DNA of 9,958 bases from DAMCAP01 sp032059445 (GCA_032059445.1 DAMCAP010000044.1:1-9958); one strand, 5' to 3'. Shown: positions 1 through 6,460, counted from the stretch's first letter. The notes: generated by a model from the letters alone, not told the origin. A program made the numbers and translations.

Positions 1-327
1 GTGATGGCGTTTTACCGTAGGGAGCTTGAGGCCAATGGCCTTGAATCGGCGGTATGGGGGCATATTGGCGACAACCATCTCCATGTCAACATCTTGCCTC
101 GGAGCGCCGAGGAGTATGCCACAGGCAAGGCGCTCTATCAGCGCTGGGCAAAGGAAATCTGTGCCATGGGCGGAGCAGTGTCGGCAGAGCACGGCGTAGG
201 TAAGATCAAGGCAAATCTGTTGACCATCATGTATGGTGCCGAGCATATTAAGCAGATGCGTGCGCTCAAAGCTTTCCTTGACCCTAAGGGCTTGCTGGGC
301 ATAGGCAACATGATGGAGGAGGTGTAA
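1..327 (+). CDS. glcD: FAD-linked 2-hydroxyacid (lactate/glycolate) dehydrogenase, GlcD type, C-terminal fragment
   Basis: The reading frame is open from the first base of the window, so this is the 3' end of a longer gene (the family is about 460 aa; 108 codons are visible). It is the C-terminal FAD-oxidase domain of the GlcD/D-lactate dehydrogenase family. Seen in the sequence: the metal/substrate motif GHIGDNHLHVNI (residues 20-31) and the conserved SAEHGVGKIK near residue 61, followed by the usual 'LDPKGLLGIGNM' C-terminus. The enzyme oxidises a 2-hydroxyacid to the 2-oxoacid with FAD in the cytoplasm. Its stop codon lies 4 bp before etfB and the etfB ribosome binding site lies inside its last codons, so the two are cotranscribed. 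With EtfAB it probably forms an LctBCD-like lactate dehydrogenase; lactate as the substrate is inferred from this context. Another 2-hydroxyacid is possible. The GTG/ATG at bases 1-6 is not a real start. Confidence 0.93.
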   Translation: MMAFYRRELEANGLESAVWGHIGDNHLHVNILPRSAEEYATGKALYQRWAKEICAMGGAVSAEHGVGKIKANLLTIMYGAEHIKQMRALKAFLDPKGLLGIGNMMEEV

Positions 328-331
328 GACC

Positions 332-1114
332 ATGAAAATTGTTGTGTGTATTAAGCAGGTACCCTCCACCAATGAAGTGCGACTTGATCCTGTGACAAAC
401 ACCATCCTACGAGATGGGCGACAGTCGGTGGTCAACCCCTTTGACACCTATGCGGTGGAGCAGGCTGTCCAACTCAAAGAGCAATATACAGGCAGCGTGA
501 CGGCGGTCAGCATGGGTATACCCGCCACCGAGCGACTGCTGCGAGATGTGATGGCAAGGGGCGTAGACCGCTCGTTGCTGCTAAGTGACCGTGCCTTTGC
601 GGGGGCAGACACTCTGGCGACTGCCTACACCCTTGCCCTCGGCATCAAGCAGCAGGGGGAGTTTGATTTGATCCTCTGCGGTAAGATGGCGGTGGACGGC
701 GATACAGCCCAGATCGGCCCCGAGCTGGCTGAAAATCTTGGCATCCCCCATGTGACCGATGTATGTGAAATCCAAACAATCGAGGACGGTTACCTTTACT
801 GTAAAAAAATCACCGATTATGGGGTGCTGCGTATGAAGGTACGCTTACCAGCCCTGCTGACAGTGGTTAAGGATATCAATATGCCGAGACTGCCCTCCAT
901 CGCAGGTGTGCGAGAGAGCTTGACGGCGCCCTTTGAGATGCTGGGAGCGAAGGAGCTGGGGGCAGATACCAGAAGAATTGGGCTAAACGGCTCCCCCACA
1001 CAGGTGGTTAAAACCTACACCCCTCAGAATACACGAAAAACCACCCTGCTGACGGGCAGCAGCACAGAGCAGGCACTAGCAGCCTGCCGACTGGTAAAGG
1101 AGCTGATCGGATGA
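332..1114 (+). CDS. etfB: Electron transfer flavoprotein, beta subunit (bifurcating type)
   Basis: 260 aa, the normal length for EtfB. It begins MKIVVCIKQVP, the standard EtfB N-terminus, and has VNPFDTYAVEQA near residue 35, the nucleotide-binding DGDTAQIGPELAENLG near residue 121, and the KxxxMPRLPSIAG segment near residue 184. The DGDTAQxGP form is typical of ETFs in anaerobes that bind a second FAD in place of AMP and bifurcate electrons; that assignment is from family knowledge. EtfB should carry the bifurcating FAD and contact NAD(H). A strong GGAGGAGG ribosome binding site (315-322) sits inside the end of the upstream dehydrogenase gene. Its stop overlaps the etfA start by 4 bp (ATGA), indicating translational coupling and equal stoichiometry. 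Confidence 0.96.
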   Translation: MKIVVCIKQVPSTNEVRLDPVTNTILRDGRQSVVNPFDTYAVEQAVQLKEQYTGSVTAVSMGIPATERLLRDVMARGVDRSLLLSDRAFAGADTLATAYTLALGIKQQGEFDLILCGKMAVDGDTAQIGPELAENLGIPHVTDVCEIQTIEDGYLYCKKITDYGVLRMKVRLPALLTVVKDINMPRLPSIAGVRESLTAPFEMLGAKELGADTRRIGLNGSPTQVVKTYTPQNTRKTTLLTGSSTEQALAACRLVKELIG

Positions 1115-2307
1115 GCGGACTAAATATTAACAAACGAAAGTGTGTAGGCTGCGGCTTGTGTGTAAAGACCTGCCCAGCGGGAGCACTGAGCATGCAGGAG
1201 AGAAAAGCAGAGGTAAACGATAGCTGTATCCTGTGTGGACTGTGTATAGAGAGCTGCCGCTTCGGGGCACTTTCCATCCAAAAGGAGGAGGTCTCCCACA
1301 AGAGCTTAGCAGATTACAGTGGTATATGGATCTTTGCTGAGCAGCAGGATGGCAAAGTGTTGGATGTAGCGCTGGAGCTGCTGGGCAAGGCAAGGGAATT
1401 ATGCGCCCAACGAGGCTGCACACTAACGGCAGTCTTGCTGGGTGAGGGCATTGAGAGTGAAGCAGAGAAGCTGATCGCCTATGGTGCAGATCAGGTGCTG
1501 CTCTGTGATCACCCGAGGCTAAAAGTACCAACCGACGAGCTGTATACCAAGATTATCGCCGATGCCCTAGAGAACTATAAGCCCGAGATCCTGCTCTTTG
1601 GGGCTACCGGCTTCGGTCGCTCGCTGGCACCACGCGTAGCCGCAAGGGTACAGACAGGGCTGACTGCCGACTGCACCATCCTAAGCATCAACCCTGATAC
1701 AGGGCTGCTGGAGCAGACTAGACCAGCCTTTGGTGGCAATCTGATGGCAACTATCGTTTGCCCCGCACACCGCCCACAGATGGCGACGGTACGCCCGGGA
1801 GTAATGCCGATGCTAGAGCCTGACCACAGCAGGGCAGGGGAGATCATTCGCCTAGCTTGCCCTGAGGAGGAAAGCCGCTGTGAGGTGATGGAGATCATAC
1901 GCAGTGCCGCTTCGGGGAGTATCGCTGATGCAAAGGTCATCGTCTGTGCAGGTCGAGGCATTGGCTCCCAGAAAAATATGCGGCTGGTTACGGAGCTAGC
2001 AGCCCTTTTGGGCGGTGAAGTGGGGGTAACCCGCAGCTTGGTAGATATGGGCTGGGCACAGTCAAAATCCCAGATCGGTCAGACAGGCTTTGTGGTAGCA
2101 CCTAAGCTCTTGATTTCTTGCGGGGTGTCGGGTGCGATCCAGCATCTGGCGGGCATCACAGGGGCAGAAACGGTGATTGCGATTAATACTGACCCTGATG
2201 CGCCTATCTTTGGCGCTGCTTCCCATGGCATCGTAGGGGATTGTGTTGAGGTAATCAGTGCAATGATCACTGCGCTAAAGGTAGAACGGTCTGCGGATTG
2301 TCAATAG
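1111..2307 (+). CDS. etfA: Electron transfer flavoprotein, alpha subunit with N-terminal 2x[4Fe-4S] ferredoxin domain
   Basis: 398 aa, about 65 residues longer than a plain EtfA because of an N-terminal ferredoxin domain. Two four-cysteine motifs are visible: C11-x2-C14-x2-C17-x3-C21-P and C39-x2-C42-x2-C45-x3-C49, enough ligands for two [4Fe-4S] clusters. The ETF alpha N-domain follows (GIWIFAEQQDGK from about residue 70), then the C-terminal FAD domain (about 270-390) with GVTRSLVDMGW, QIGQTG, SGAIQHLAGI, and INTDPDAPIF followed by GIVGD. The ferredoxin domain is the likely entry point for electrons from reduced ferredoxin, as in LctC/CarE-type EtfA. The start is set by AAAGGAG at 1096-1102, 8 nt upstream, and by the ATGA overlap with etfB. 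The last six residues (RSADCQ) are not typical of the family, and the codons for the last ~27 residues recur downstream as decayed copies. Confidence 0.96.
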   Translation: MSGLNINKRKCVGCGLCVKTCPAGALSMQERKAEVNDSCILCGLCIESCRFGALSIQKEEVSHKSLADYSGIWIFAEQQDGKVLDVALELLGKARELCAQRGCTLTAVLLGEGIESEAEKLIAYGADQVLLCDHPRLKVPTDELYTKIIADALENYKPEILLFGATGFGRSLAPRVAARVQTGLTADCTILSINPDTGLLEQTRPAFGGNLMATIVCPAHRPQMATVRPGVMPMLEPDHSRAGEIIRLACPEEESRCEVMEIIRSAASGSIADAKVIVCAGRGIGSQKNMRLVTELAALLGGEVGVTRSLVDMGWAQSKSQIGQTGFVVAPKLLISCGVSGAIQHLAGITGAETVIAINTDPDAPIFGAASHGIVGDCVEVISAMITALKVERSADCQ

Positions 2308-2309
2308 AG

Positions 2310-2352
2310 AAGTGCTTTCGCCTTTATCGTAATGCGAAATATGCGAGCACTT
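2310..2352 (+). terminator. Possible weak hairpin terminator directly after etfA
   Basis: Starting 2 bp after the etfA stop, AAGTGCT (2310-2316) can pair with AGCACTT (2346-2352), and inside it TTTCGC (2316-2321) with GCGAAA (2334-2339), leaving a 6-nt bulge. A moderately T-rich run (ATTTTGAT) follows. The stem is interrupted and the pairing is not kept in the next repeat units, so its activity is doubtful; the terminator at 2728-2767 is far stronger. Confidence 0.3.
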
Positions 2353-2382
2353 ATTTTGATAATCAACGGGGCATCGTAGAGG
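2331..2382 (+). repeat. 52-bp exact direct repeat, copy A
   Basis: This segment, beginning AATGCGAAATATGCGAGCAC, is identical to 2481-2532, 150 bp downstream. It spans the junction of unit 1 and unit 2 of the etfA-tail array: non-coding sequence followed by GGCATCGTAGAGG from the start of the next etfA-tail copy. The perfect identity contrasts with the substitutions elsewhere in the array and suggests recent duplication or gene conversion of this part. Confidence 0.95.
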
Positions 2383-2480
2383 ATGTACTGTGTTGAGGTA
2401 ATCAGTGCAATGATCACTGCGCTAAAGGCGGAATGATCTGGGGACTATCTATAGCGGAATCCAATTGCACATTTTATCAT

Positions 2481-2532
2481 AATGCGAAATATGCGAGCAC
2501 TTATTTTGATAATCAACGGGGCATCGTAGAGG
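2481..2532 (+). repeat. 52-bp exact direct repeat, copy B
   Basis: This is identical to 2331-2382 and spans the junction of unit 2 and unit 3 of the array. After base 2532 the two copies diverge, copy B lacking about ten bases that copy A has before the shared GTAATCAGTG. Confidence 0.95.
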
Positions 2533-2727
2533 GTGTAATCAGTGCTATGATCACTGCGCTAAAGGCGGAATAGTGTAAGCATTTGTACATTTCTCCTTTA
2601 CCACAATGCGAATACGTTGTACTTATTATCAACTTACGTAACATCGTAGTAGACCCTGTATGATCTGGGGAGATCATTGCAGTGGTAAAGGTAAACTCGT
2701 GCAACAAATAGAGATCAAACAAAACAA

Positions 2728-2767
2728 AACCCCGACTGCAAGGTGCTATGGCACTGCATTCGGGGTT
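2728..2767. terminator. Strong bidirectional intrinsic terminator between convergent operons
   Basis: AACCCCGA (2728-2735) pairs with TCGGGGTT (2760-2767). Inside, TGCA (2737-2740) pairs with TGCA (2755-2758) and GTGC (2743-2746) with GCAC (2751-2754), closing a TATG loop. On the plus strand it is followed by ATTTTTGTTGTTCTTT. On the minus strand the flank reads GTTTTGTTTTGTTTG, also U-rich. It therefore serves both the etf operon and the minus-strand operon, whose last stop codon is 36 bp away. Confidence 0.92.
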
Positions 2768-2803
2768 ATTTTTGTTGTTCTTTATGCTCAGATTTATCAG
2801 GGA

Positions 2804-3256
2804 TTAAAACCGTGACTTCTCATAATTATAGGGGATGCTACTGCCTACCAACACGTCCTCGATGTTTTCAAGGATCAGCCAGTCATCCATATTGCCTTGA
2901 TGGGCAAAACTCAGAGGCTCGATGGGGCTTGCCTGATCGAACTCCACCAAGCAGAGGCATTTTTTGTGCCAGCGCTCAAGCTGCTTAGGGGAGAGTAGGA
3001 GTTTAGGCTGATTTTGCTGCAAAATTTGTGCTATTTCTTCGTCACCAAGCTTGACATAGTTTTGCACTTCTTTGACAGTGGCTGTGGCAGTGATTTTTGC
3101 GCTGCCTTTTTCCATGAAGTAGAGGATTTCGCCTGCAAACACCCTGCTGTGGGGGATTTTCCTGCCTGCTGCGCCTCGTATTACCATGGTTTTGCTGCCG
3201 CCAAGGATTTTGGCGAGCTCTTTTTCTTTGTCATCGCAGTATACCAGATGCACCAT
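2804..3256 (-). CDS. Hypothetical protein, PUA/ASCH-like
   Basis: 150 aa. The start at 3256 is supported by a perfect AAGGAGG (3264-3270), 7 nt upstream. No signal peptide or membrane segment is visible. The protein begins MVHLVYCDDKEKEL, followed by GGSKTMVIRGAAGRKIP, a GEILYFMEKG strand pair, an AKITATATVKEV strand, a helical Lys/Gln-rich middle, then LCLVEFDQASPIEPLSF and GNMDDWLILENIE. The small beta-rich layout with a 'GxxLYF...A.ATVKEV' core resembles the PUA/ASCH fold, which generally binds RNA or modified nucleotides. I recognise it as a conserved type of uncharacterised clostridial protein but cannot assign a function. It is the last gene of the minus-strand operon, 26 bp after the DUF3006 gene and just before the shared terminator. 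The fold call is an inference. Confidence 0.8.
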   Translation of the reverse strand: MVHLVYCDDKEKELAKILGGSKTMVIRGAAGRKIPHSRVFAGEILYFMEKGSAKITATATVKEVQNYVKLGDEEIAQILQQNQPKLLLSPKQLERWHKKCLCLVEFDQASPIEPLSFAHQGNMDDWLILENIEDVLVGSSIPYNYEKSRF

Positions 3257-3282
3257 ATGTCCGCCTCCTTAGATGTATTGTC

Positions 3283-3516
3283 TTAAGGTTTATGAAAGAT
3301 CGAGCGAAAGAGATCGTAGTTTTGCTCTCTGCGCTTCGCGGTTTCGTCAGTGTCTATTTGGTAGCGTGCTTCTATTAGCCGGAGCACATCCCCCTCGGCG
3401 ATCCCCTCGGGTAGGTCACCTAAAGGCAAGGTAAGTAGGCTCTTATCGGGGGCCTCGCAAATGGCGTAATCCGCCTCTATGCGGTCGACTATTAGTGTGG
3501 TGGGGTAGTCTGTCAT
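3283..3516 (-). CDS. DUF3006 family protein
   Basis: 77 aa. The protein starts MTDYPTTLIVDRIEADYAIC and continues with short strands, ending in a charged helix (TAKRREQNYDLFRSIF). The 'VDRIE..YAI.E' opening and 'GDVLRL' are the hallmarks of DUF3006, a small predicted OB-like beta protein of unknown function. Such genes are very often next to ComEC-like metallo-beta-lactamase genes, and here the start overlaps the stop of that gene by 4 bp (ATGA at 3513-3516), so translation is coupled. AAAGGAG at 3522-3528 is the ribosome binding site. A role as a partner of, or accessory to, the upstream hydrolase is inferred from the coupling only. Confidence 0.88.
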   Translation of the reverse strand: MTDYPTTLIVDRIEADYAICEAPDKSLLTLPLGDLPEGIAEGDVLRLIEARYQIDTDETAKRREQNYDLFRSIFHKP

Positions 3517-4487
3517 GGCTGCTCCTTTACCGATATGGTGAAGTCAGATTTGGAGGATTTGACCTGAATGCTCTTGCCGTCGGTTGTGTAGACGATGCTA
3601 CCTTCCAGATCGGTGCGATTGATGGTGGAGCCTAGCTTCTTAAGACGGCTTAGAGGCTCTTTGTGGGGATGCCCATAGCTGTTACCCGCCGCCAGAGAGA
3701 TGTAGGTATTGAGGGGTTTCACCCGATCGAGAAATTCCTGTGAGGAGGAGGTATTGCTGCCATGATGCCCTGCACTAAGCACCTCAACACCCTCTAAATA
3801 GGGGCTGTCAATCACCGAAAGCTCACTTGCCTTCTCAGCATCCCCTGAGCCCAAAAAGTCGGCTTCTCCAAAGGACATGCGGGTGTAGAGGGAGGTGTCG
3901 TTGATATTGCTAGGGGTGATGGAGGGAGGGAAAACCACGATGCTCCCGCCGCCTCCCAGATCCATTTCAAAGGGCTCAGTGATCAGCAGTGTATTTGCTC
4001 CCGAATCCTTGGCTGCAGTTAAGAAATCGGTAAAGGTCTTGGTGGTGGGGGTAAGCTCCTTGGGGATATCGGGCATGGCGATCTTGTTGACAGTAAAGTT
4101 ATTAATCACCACATCAAGCCCACCCATATGGTCACTGTGAGAGTGGGTGGCTACGACCAGATCAAGGGTGGTGATCCCGAGGTCTTTGATGTATTGGGTG
4201 ACTTTGTCGCCCTGATCATTTTCGCCGCCGTCGATCAGTACGGTCTTTTGAGGGCCTATGATCAGGGTGCTGTCGCCCTGCCCCACATCGATGACATGGA
4301 GGCTTAGGCTGCCCTCAGTCTGTACCGATGTAGGGGCATACCCCTCTCCATATAGGATCTCCGTAAAAGCATCGAGGACGTCGGGGGCAAAGAGGATCAG
4401 ATATACAATTATACAAATTGTAGTAACGATATATTTAAATACTTTTTGCATATTTTGCTGTTGCTTTTTCTTAGAGGTTTTTGCCAT
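3513..4487 (-). CDS. Membrane-anchored ComEC/Rec2-like metallo-beta-lactamase-fold hydrolase
   Basis: 324 aa. A Lys/Gln-rich start (residues 1-14) is followed by one hydrophobic segment (about 18-34, YIVTTICIIVYLILFAP), which looks like an uncleaved anchor placing the catalytic domain outside the membrane. The catalytic domain begins at about 61 with LHVIDVGQGDSTLI, then VLIDGGEN, the metal site TH115SH117SD119H120MGG, GSGD216A, and H241HGSN. These match the C-terminal domain of ComEC, which is a metal-dependent hydrolase thought to act as a nuclease in DNA uptake. The seven-helix ComEC channel domain is absent, so this is a stand-alone paralogue and not the DNA transporter. Start at 4487 is supported by AAAGGA at 4495-4500. 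It lies 22 bp after ygiQ and overlaps the DUF3006 gene. The substrate is unknown; extracellular nucleic acid or another phosphodiester is a guess from the family. Confidence 0.92.
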   Translation of the reverse strand: MAKTSKKKQQQNMQKVFKYIVTTICIIVYLILFAPDVLDAFTEILYGEGYAPTSVQTEGSLSLHVIDVGQGDSTLIIGPQKTVLIDGGENDQGDKVTQYIKDLGITTLDLVVATHSHSDHMGGLDVVINNFTVNKIAMPDIPKELTPTTKTFTDFLTAAKDSGANTLLITEPFEMDLGGGGSIVVFPPSITPSNINDTSLYTRMSFGEADFLGSGDAEKASELSVIDSPYLEGVEVLSAGHHGSNTSSSQEFLDRVKPLNTYISLAAGNSYGHPHKEPLSRLKKLGSTINRTDLEGSIVYTTDGKSIQVKSSKSDFTISVKEQP

Positions 4488-4509
4488 GGTATAATCCTTT
4501 CAGTCGGGT

Positions 4510-6450
4510 TTATCTTGGGCTGCGTTTCTTGGGGGCATTTCTATTTTTTTGCGCTTCTTGTGCGGATTTTTTACTGTTTTGCAGTGCACGACTTAACACT
4601 GGCTTGGCACCTCTCTTGCTCTGCTGTGGCTTAGCAGGAGCCGCTACAGGCATGTACCGACGATCGGCAGGTACCAAGCAATCAGGCCCTGAGCCGATCA
4701 AATCTGCACGCCCCAGCTTTAGGAGGGACTCGGTGACGATCTTACGGTTTTCGGGTTTGAAGTATTGTAGCATCGCTCTTTGGATGCGCTTCTCTTCCTC
4801 GCTTCGGGGTACATAGACCTCTTTACCTGTCAGCGGGTCGATACCTGTGTAAAACATACAGGTGGAGATGCTGCCGGGAGTCGGGTAGAAGTCTTGCACC
4901 TGCTCGGGGCGCATTCGATTTCTCTTAAGGAAGAGGGAGAGCTCTAATGCGTCCTTAATGGTGCTGCCTGGATGAGAGGACATCAAGTAAGGCACAAGGT
5001 ACTGCTCCTTGCCTAGTTCCTTGGTTATTTTATAGAATTTCTTAGTGAATTTCTCGTATACATGCACAGATGGCTTCCCCATTTTTTCGAGCACAGGTTG
5101 GCTGCAATGCTCAGGCGCTACCTTGAGCTGACCGCTGACGTGGTGCTCGATGATCTCTCTCATGAAGCTATCATCTTTATCCAGCAGCATGTAATCAAAG
5201 CGCAAGCCCGAGCGGACAAAGACCTTTTTGATCCCCTTGATACTGCGGATTTTTCGCAGCAGCTCCATGTATTCGCTGTGATCTACCTTGAGGGCAGGGC
5301 AGGGGTTGGTGCCAAGGCATTTACGATCCTTGCACATACCATGAGTGAGCTGTTTGTCGCAGGAGGGCTTACGGAAGTTGGCGGTAGGGCCGCCTACATC
5401 GTGGATGTAGCCCTTGAATCGAGGATTTTGGACGAAGCTCTCGGCCTCTGATACTACAGAATCAATGCTACGAGAAACCACCTGCCTACCCTGATGGGTG
5501 GCTATAGCGCAGAAGTTGCAGTGCCCAAAGCATCCACGGTTGTGCATGATGGAGAACTCCACTTCTTCGATGGCCTTGACGCCTCCTTCTGATTCGTAGG
5601 AGGGATGATAAAGCCGCATAAAAGGCAGATCAAATACCCGATCCAACTCCTCAGTCGTGAGAGGGGGCATGGGGGCATTTTGCAGCATCAGCTTGTCGCC
5701 GTGCTTTTGCAGCAGGGGCTTGCCGTAGATATGATCCTGATTATCGAGCTGCTGCTTGACCGCCCGCACATAGGCTGCCTTATCTTCCTTGACCTTTTCA
5801 AAGGAGGGGCAGCTAACAGTGCCTTGGGGGATCTGCTCAGGGGTGACGATGCAGCAGGTGCTTTTGATATCATAGAGGGAAGAGACACACTCCCCCGCAG
5901 ATAGGCGTGTGACAATCTCGCGGGTCTGCCGCTCGCCCATGCCATAGGTCAGCAGATCAGCTCCAGAGGAGATCAGCACTGAGGGGTGGACGGTATCCTC
6001 CCAGTAGTCATAGTGGGCAAAGCGGCGCAGAGAGGCCTCGATACCCCCGATGATTACGGGAGTATCAGGGTATGCTTGTTTGGCCAGTCGAGCATATACG
6101 GTGACAGCACGGTCAGGTCGTTTGCCTGCCTTGTTGCCTGCCGAATAGGCATCATCGCTGCGTCGTTTTTTGGCGGCAGTATAGTTTGATACCATTGAGT
6201 CGATATTGCCACCGGTGATCATAAAGCCTAAGCGAGGCTTACCAAAAGCCTTGAAGCTCTTGGCGCTGGTAATATTGGGTTGTGCCAGCACCGCTACACG
6301 AAAGCCCATGCTTTCGATCAGGCGAGAGATAATGGCGATACCAAAGCTGGGGTGGTCTACATATGCGTCACCTGTGACACATACGAAATCTACTTCGTCC
6401 CAGCCCCGTGCAGCGGCTTCGGACAAAGTGATGGGTAAAAAGTCTTGCAT
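4510..6450 (-). CDS. ygiQ: YgiQ family radical SAM protein
   Basis: About 646 aa with the start chosen here. Domains: the N-terminal YgiQ domain with VTGDAYVDHPSFG, GGNIDSMVSNYTA and GGIEASLRRFAHYDYW; the radical SAM core with the cluster motif C-x3-C-x2-C (NRGCFGHCNFCAI; Cys 311, 315 and 318 when counted from an ATG at 6462, four less from 6450); then KVAPEHCSQPVLEKMGKP, YLVPYLMSSHPGS and GPDCLVPA near the end. A second Cys group (368, 377, 382, 388 in the same numbering) is also a family feature. The extreme C-terminus is a basic, probably disordered tail. The reaction of YgiQ is not established. The start at 6450 is preferred because GGAG at 6457-6460 lies 6 nt upstream, whereas the in-frame ATG at 6462 has no ribosome binding site. 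It is followed after 22 bp by the metallo-beta-lactamase gene. Confidence 0.95.
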   Translation of the reverse strand: MQDFLPITLSEAAARGWDEVDFVCVTGDAYVDHPSFGIAIISRLIESMGFRVAVLAQPNITSAKSFKAFGKPRLGFMITGGNIDSMVSNYTAAKKRRSDDAYSAGNKAGKRPDRAVTVYARLAKQAYPDTPVIIGGIEASLRRFAHYDYWEDTVHPSVLISSGADLLTYGMGERQTREIVTRLSAGECVSSLYDIKSTCCIVTPEQIPQGTVSCPSFEKVKEDKAAYVRAVKQQLDNQDHIYGKPLLQKHGDKLMLQNAPMPPLTTEELDRVFDLPFMRLYHPSYESEGGVKAIEEVEFSIMHNRGCFGHCNFCAIATHQGRQVVSRSIDSVVSEAESFVQNPRFKGYIHDVGGPTANFRKPSCDKQLTHGMCKDRKCLGTNPCPALKVDHSEYMELLRKIRSIKGIKKVFVRSGLRFDYMLLDKDDSFMREIIEHHVSGQLKVAPEHCSQPVLEKMGKPSVHVYEKFTKKFYKITKELGKEQYLVPYLMSSHPGSTIKDALELSLFLKRNRMRPEQVQDFYPTPGSISTCMFYTGIDPLTGKEVYVPRSEEEKRIQRAMLQYFKPENRKIVTESLLKLGRADLIGSGPDCLVPADRRYMPVAAPAKPQQSKRGAKPVLSRALQNSKKSAQEAQKNRNAPKKRSPR

Positions 6451-6456
6451 GGTGTG

Positions 6457-6460
6457 CTCC
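6457..6460 (-). promoter_or_regulatory. Ribosome binding site deciding the ygiQ start
   Basis: GGAG lies 6 nt before the ATG at 6450 and overlaps the competing in-frame ATG at 6462. Upstream of 6462 the sequence is AT-rich with no purine-rich motif, so translation most likely begins at 6450, giving MQDFLPITLSEAA, which fits the usual N-terminus of clostridial YgiQ proteins. Confidence 0.7.

Larger units (their letters stand above)
2227..2712 (+). repeat. Degenerate tandem array built from the 3' end of etfA
   Basis: Four units start with GGCATCGTAG or a close match at 2227 (inside etfA), 2370, 2520 and 2640 (AACATCGTAG), giving periods of 143, 150 and 120 bp. Each unit carries the tail of etfA followed by non-coding sequence ending near GATAATCAACGG. 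A 40-bp stretch of the etfA tail at 2242-2281 recurs exactly at 2389-2428. A shorter form with one mismatch in its core follows at 2535-2571. Unit 4 (2640-2712) is the most diverged and lacks the second half. Copies 2-4 have no start codon or coding potential of their own, so they are pseudogene-like fragments. The array fills most of the 496-bp gap between etfA and the next gene. The simplest reading is repeated tandem duplication with drift, inserted between etfA and its terminator. Confidence 0.88.

Noticed and set aside
1..6. GTG/ATG at the window edge as a start for the first gene
   Set aside because: The protein matches only the C-terminal part of a ~460-aa family, so the gene begins outside the window.
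2513..2722. 69-aa minus-strand ORF within the repeat array
   Set aside because: It is read through the antisense of decayed etfA-tail copies and the terminator's left arm, has no clear ribosome binding site, and its protein has no recognised features.
2308..2727. CRISPR-like or mobile-element explanation for the repeats
   Set aside because: Repeat periods are 120-150 bp with no constant repeat/spacer structure, there are no terminal inverted repeats or transposase, and the units contain the etfA tail, which fits local tandem duplication better.
5062..5451. 129-aa plus-strand ORF opposite ygiQ
   Set aside because: It is the antisense shadow of the conserved radical SAM domain; the minus-strand frame carries the family motifs.
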